Positions 61,072 through 64,000 of a stretch of 64,000 bases of DNA are shown here, one piece after another; positions within the stretch are counted from its first letter, which is position 1, and each line of letters begins with the position of its first letter. Position numbers and translations under genes: made by a program. The stretch spans positions 23,136,256-23,200,255 of the forward strand of contig CM038910.1 in NCBI GenBank assembly GCA_021904315.1. Direction: 5' to 3'. The stretch comes from Sphagnum magellanicum (taxonomy: Eukaryota; Streptophyta; Sphagnopsida; Sphagnales; Sphagnaceae). The notes beneath the pieces are model-generated. The model did not search any database, was not told the origin of the DNA, and was given only the letters and a program-made list of their open reading frames with translations.

Positions 61072-62290
61072 TCTCTTTGAGAGAAAAAGAGAAGGAAAAA
61101 AAAATGTATTGTGACATATATGTGCAAATGCCAAATCCCCCCCAAAATGCATAATAGGTCTAATTTCAATTAGGCTTAAAAGATGCAAAAAGTCATAAAT
61201 ATTTGTTGTCCCCATAACCCAAAATTCTAAAACCCTAATACTAACATAAATAATTGTTAAATCTAATCCACATTGCTTAAATACATCATTAAAATAAATA
61301 AATCAAATTATTTTATCTAGGCCTTATTATTTGATCTAGACCCCCCATGTGTACAACATGCATTAAATATGTTGGCTTTGCAATACTGCCCATCGTGGAA
61401 ACACTTCTGATGTTGAACTTGCAGTACCCTAATTGGGGGGTTTCACATACTTTAGGTTTTCAAAAGATTTTGCAATACCCTCAAAACACATAAAAATTGC
61501 ATGTTTACAACCAATGCCTATTTACAATACCCCTACATAGGGGGATATGACAATTACTTTAATCTTGCCCTTATTAATTTTACTCAATGACCAAGACCAA
61601 GTTCCATGTAATACCTTCATTTTATTCTTTCCTAATCATTTTTGACCATTGGGGGGTCTATTGGAGTGCCAACCAAGTAGGTAGGTGTTGCCATGTAGGT
61701 GGGGTTTGGTAGGTACTTACCTAAAATGTTGGTAGGTAGAAAAATAGATTGGGGGTGGGAAAGTAGGTGGGGATGAAAGTAGTGCATTTTAAATTTATAG
61801 GTGAGTAGGTAGATGGGGAAGACTTTACTTTTAATTTAAATATATAGGTGAATAGGTTAGTGGGGAACAATGGGGGGTAGTAGGTGGGTGGATGGGAAAA
61901 GTTTCAAAAGCAAAAAACAAAAAACAAAAAAAAAGGGGGTGGGGGTGGGCTCCACAACATATCTTTTGGAATTTGGAAGGGTATTGCATAGCCCTAGCAA
62001 AACCTAAAAGGCAAGCATTAACCACATATTTTGCAATACTATCGTAAACTGTGAAAGAAAATATTTTTAAAAAAAATACTTATTCCATGCTCACTATATA
62101 ATGCCAAACATATTGATTCAAGAAAATGAAGGTATTGCAAAGTTCTTCACATTGACATTAGAAGGTCCATCTGAATGAAGTTATGGAGTTTAACTGCAAT
62201 ACCTGCATCATCTTGGGATATTTGCATTCACCTTGAAACTTGAAGGGGTATTGCATAGCCATAGCAAAACCTAGAGTCCCAAGCAAGACC
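61072..62290. other. Right flank of the MULE-like element with GTAGGTGGG-rich tract and repeat fragments
   Basis: GCAATACCC words continue (61385-61610). At 61670-61935 the + strand is rich in GTAGGTGGG and GGGGTGGG, the mirror of the pyrimidine-rich leader at 51.2-51.4 kb. A fragment of the 206-bp unit is at 61950-62010 (CATATCTTTTGGAATTTGG, GGTATTGCATAGCCCTAGC) and a smaller one at 62235-62275. No clear terminal repeat is present, so the right boundary is unknown. Confidence 0.4.
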
Positions 62291-62572
62291 TTTCTTGGTT
62301 TGTCACTCAAGCAAAACGTTTTCTACAAAAGGATTTTTTTTGCAATTCCATTTTTATTTGCATCTGGGATGTAGAGATGAATCTTTTGAGGAAAAAGGCT
62401 AGACAACAACAATGTTCAAAAAGCACCGTGGCACTTTTCATATTGGTGGTAACACATTAACCTTTTGAAACTCTTTTAATTAAAGACTCTTTTGCGTGTC
62501 CAAATTTGCAGAAACATTTGTAAAAATGGAAAGTAAGTTGAGTGAATTTGGAATGGGTTGCTCTAAATGTAG

Positions 62573-63282
62573 GTACTAAATGAGACCCTAAGGCTATCAA
62601 GTTTCATGTATTGGTTCCCAAGAGAAGCCAATAACGACATAGACATCAATGGTGCATTTTTCTTTTGTCCTTTGACATGTGCTTTGTCTTTCTATCTCCA
62701 AAAATTGCCTTCATATTTTACATGGATTGGCAAGTATGGTCCTATGTATATAACATGTCATGAAGTTGTTAGAATTCATTAGTGGGATTCAAGGTGAAGA
62801 ACGGGTGGAAAATGTTTATGGATTTGCATGTTGGACATCATGATCCAATTTTGTTCAAAGACCTATTAGAGTTTCAACCCTCTCGATTTGAGGTGAATGG
62901 TGTCCAAGCCTAAGAAAAACATTGTGGGTCATAAGAAAGAAAGAGTTTCTCTTTAGATGGTTGGCTTGTGTAACATTCCCACTTTTGATCAGTATATGTT
63001 CAGATTGCCCAACTTCTCTTTTTGTTTGTAAAAAATGTGTCAACATATGTGAAGCAAATGTTTTGAGTTTAGGTTTCAAGGTCAGCTCTAGATTAGGTGG
63101 CTACATCTCTTGATTTTACATTGATTTCAGTTTTCTTTGTTGTTGTAATGAATTTACAAAAGCCTATAAAGTCATTTTCTTTTGTAGCATTTGGTGTTGG
63201 GCCCCAATTGTGCTTGGGCATGGACTTGGCCAAGATAAAGATTTCTCTTTTTGTCTATTTTTTAGTGACCAAATACATGTAG
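62573..63282 (+). pseudogene. Cytochrome P450 C-terminal relic, CYP85-clan-like
   Basis: Three coding blocks are separated by GT-AG introns. 62573-62651 encodes VLNETLRLSSFMYWFPREAN, with the K-helix ExxR as ETLR. 62783-62910 encodes VGFKVKNGWKMFMDLHVGHH, then DPILFKDLLEFQPSRFEVNG, the PERF-type region. About 63150-63282 encodes SFVAFGVGPQLCLGMDLAKI, the heme-binding loop with Cys at 63211-63213. The normally conserved Arg of FxxGxRxCxG is Gln here. A stop follows FEVNGVQA unless splicing removes it, and the heme exon ends early (LVTKYM-stop). No I-helix exon was seen upstream. P450s of this clan are ER-bound monooxygenases acting on terpenoids and hormones; the substrate cannot be judged. 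Confidence 0.7.
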
Positions 63283-63425
63283 CACTTCACCTTCTCAATT
63301 ACAACTGCATAGATTACAAAGTATTTGCATCATGTGCCAAGTTTGAAGAATTCCATGCAAATTCCACTTTTAGAGATTTCTCATGATAATATTTTTGGTG
63401 TTTTTATGTGCTTCAATGCTAATAA

Positions 63426-63975
63426 TCAATCCTTAATATTCATGGCAACAAGCTTAAAGACAGAACTAAAAAAGTGTAATATGACGTCGTTTTCATAAGA
63501 GTGCTCTTCATTCTTACTTGTTAACCTGACCACCTTGTCATCATCATCATCATCATCATCAACATCATCTTCGTCATCCTCATCCTTGTCCTCCTTGTCC
63601 CTTTCATTGTAGTTTTCATCATCTACAATATCTTCCTCTTTAGTGTCATTCTCAGAATCATCTTCATCAGCCTTGTCATCAACACTCAACACTGCCTCCA
63701 TCATCTTAAAAACTTTCACAATGATACTAGATGGTGAGGTGATTGTGAAGAGGATCTTGTTGTCAACCTTGAGCTCATTATCAGCTGCAAATTCAGTCCA
63801 TCTAGTTGTAAAATAGCCCCTAGGATTCTAAAAATGGGCACGCCACCCATACTTTATTGACCATTTTTTGCCACTTGGACCTATCATACTTACACCTTTC
63901 TGAAGAAAACTTCCATGTTGATGCATGAAGCAATGTGGAATTTCTTGCAAATTAGGCAATATGCTTGTTAGCATT
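63426..63975 (-). pseudogene. B3-domain protein relic with acidic tail, truncated by the window edge
   Basis: The - strand frame from about 63975 reads ILPNLQEIPHCFMHQHGSFL, then VSMIGPSGKKWSIKYGWRAH, then after an in-frame TAG (63830-63828) GYFTTRWTEFAADNELKVDN and KILFTITSPSSIIVKVFK. This is the ordering of a plant B3 DNA-binding domain (IP..F, GK.W.V, GW.EF...N.L..GD, F.V..F), most like the REM/VRN1 group. The usual Gly-Asp is Val-Asp-Asn here. After the domain comes a strongly acidic low-complexity tail (Asp/Glu runs, coded partly by a TCATCA run at 63537-63560), as found after B3 domains in some REM proteins, ending at 63426. The start lies beyond the window or in an upstream exon. Confidence 0.6.
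63537..63560. repeat. TCA trinucleotide microsatellite
   Basis: About eight TCA units that code, on the - strand, for the run of aspartates in the acidic tail of the B3 relic. Confidence 0.75.
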
Positions 63976-64000
63976 AAGGTGAGTAACAATCATCTTTTTG

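Noticed and set aside
1..64000. CRISPR arrays, bacterial operons, rRNA genes
   Set aside because: No regular repeat-spacer array, no bacterial gene organisation and no rRNA-like sequence were seen; the genes are intron-bearing plant genes.

Overview
The window looks like nuclear DNA from a land plant. It holds two recognisable plant regulatory genes with GT-AG introns (a NAC transcription factor and an OBERON/TITANIA-type PHD protein). Between and around them are long AT-rich tracts full of decayed transposons, foldback elements and degenerate tandem repeats. Both gene families belong to the green plant lineage. The sequence alone does not settle the species or clade. Two intact genes in 64 kb suggests a fairly large, repeat-rich genome. 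All transposon-related genes seen here are broken.

Layout. 0-8.4 kb: small inverted-repeat elements, including a MULE-type MITE with a 9-bp target duplication and a perfect 20-bp internal hairpin; copies of two short dispersed repeat families; and a promoter-like GC-richer island near 6.3-6.7 kb with a G-box and a TATA box but no recognised ORF. 8.4-14.7 kb: the NAC gene, three coding exons, 412 residues, VND/NST/SMB-like, with a probable leader upstream. 14.7-36.1 kb: gene-poor AT-rich DNA with two related ~730-bp inverted-repeat elements, a second copy of the MITE, a degenerate minisatellite and at least one coding relic. 36.1-46 kb: the OBERON/TITANIA gene, two coding exons, 1137 residues, with a trinucleotide-rich leader and a long region downstream with no recognised gene. 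46-51 kb: nested inverted-repeat elements and a diverged direct repeat. 51.1-62.3 kb: a decayed transposon. A C2H2 zinc-finger gene (+ strand) and a MULE transposase gene with DDE residues and a SWIM finger (- strand) point at each other. Between them lie two arrays of the same ~206-bp GCAATACCC-rich repeat in opposite orientation. 62.5-64 kb: a cytochrome P450 relic (+) and a B3-domain relic (-), facing each other.

The most interesting object is the 51-62 kb element. Its two convergent genes recall maize MuDR (mudrA/mudrB), but here the second gene encodes a C2H2 zinc-finger protein. Its left edge carries an inward-facing terminal repeat that matches the MITEs at 1.0 and 33.9 kb, which suggests an autonomous parent and its non-autonomous offspring in one window. 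The right terminal repeat was not found, so the boundary is open.
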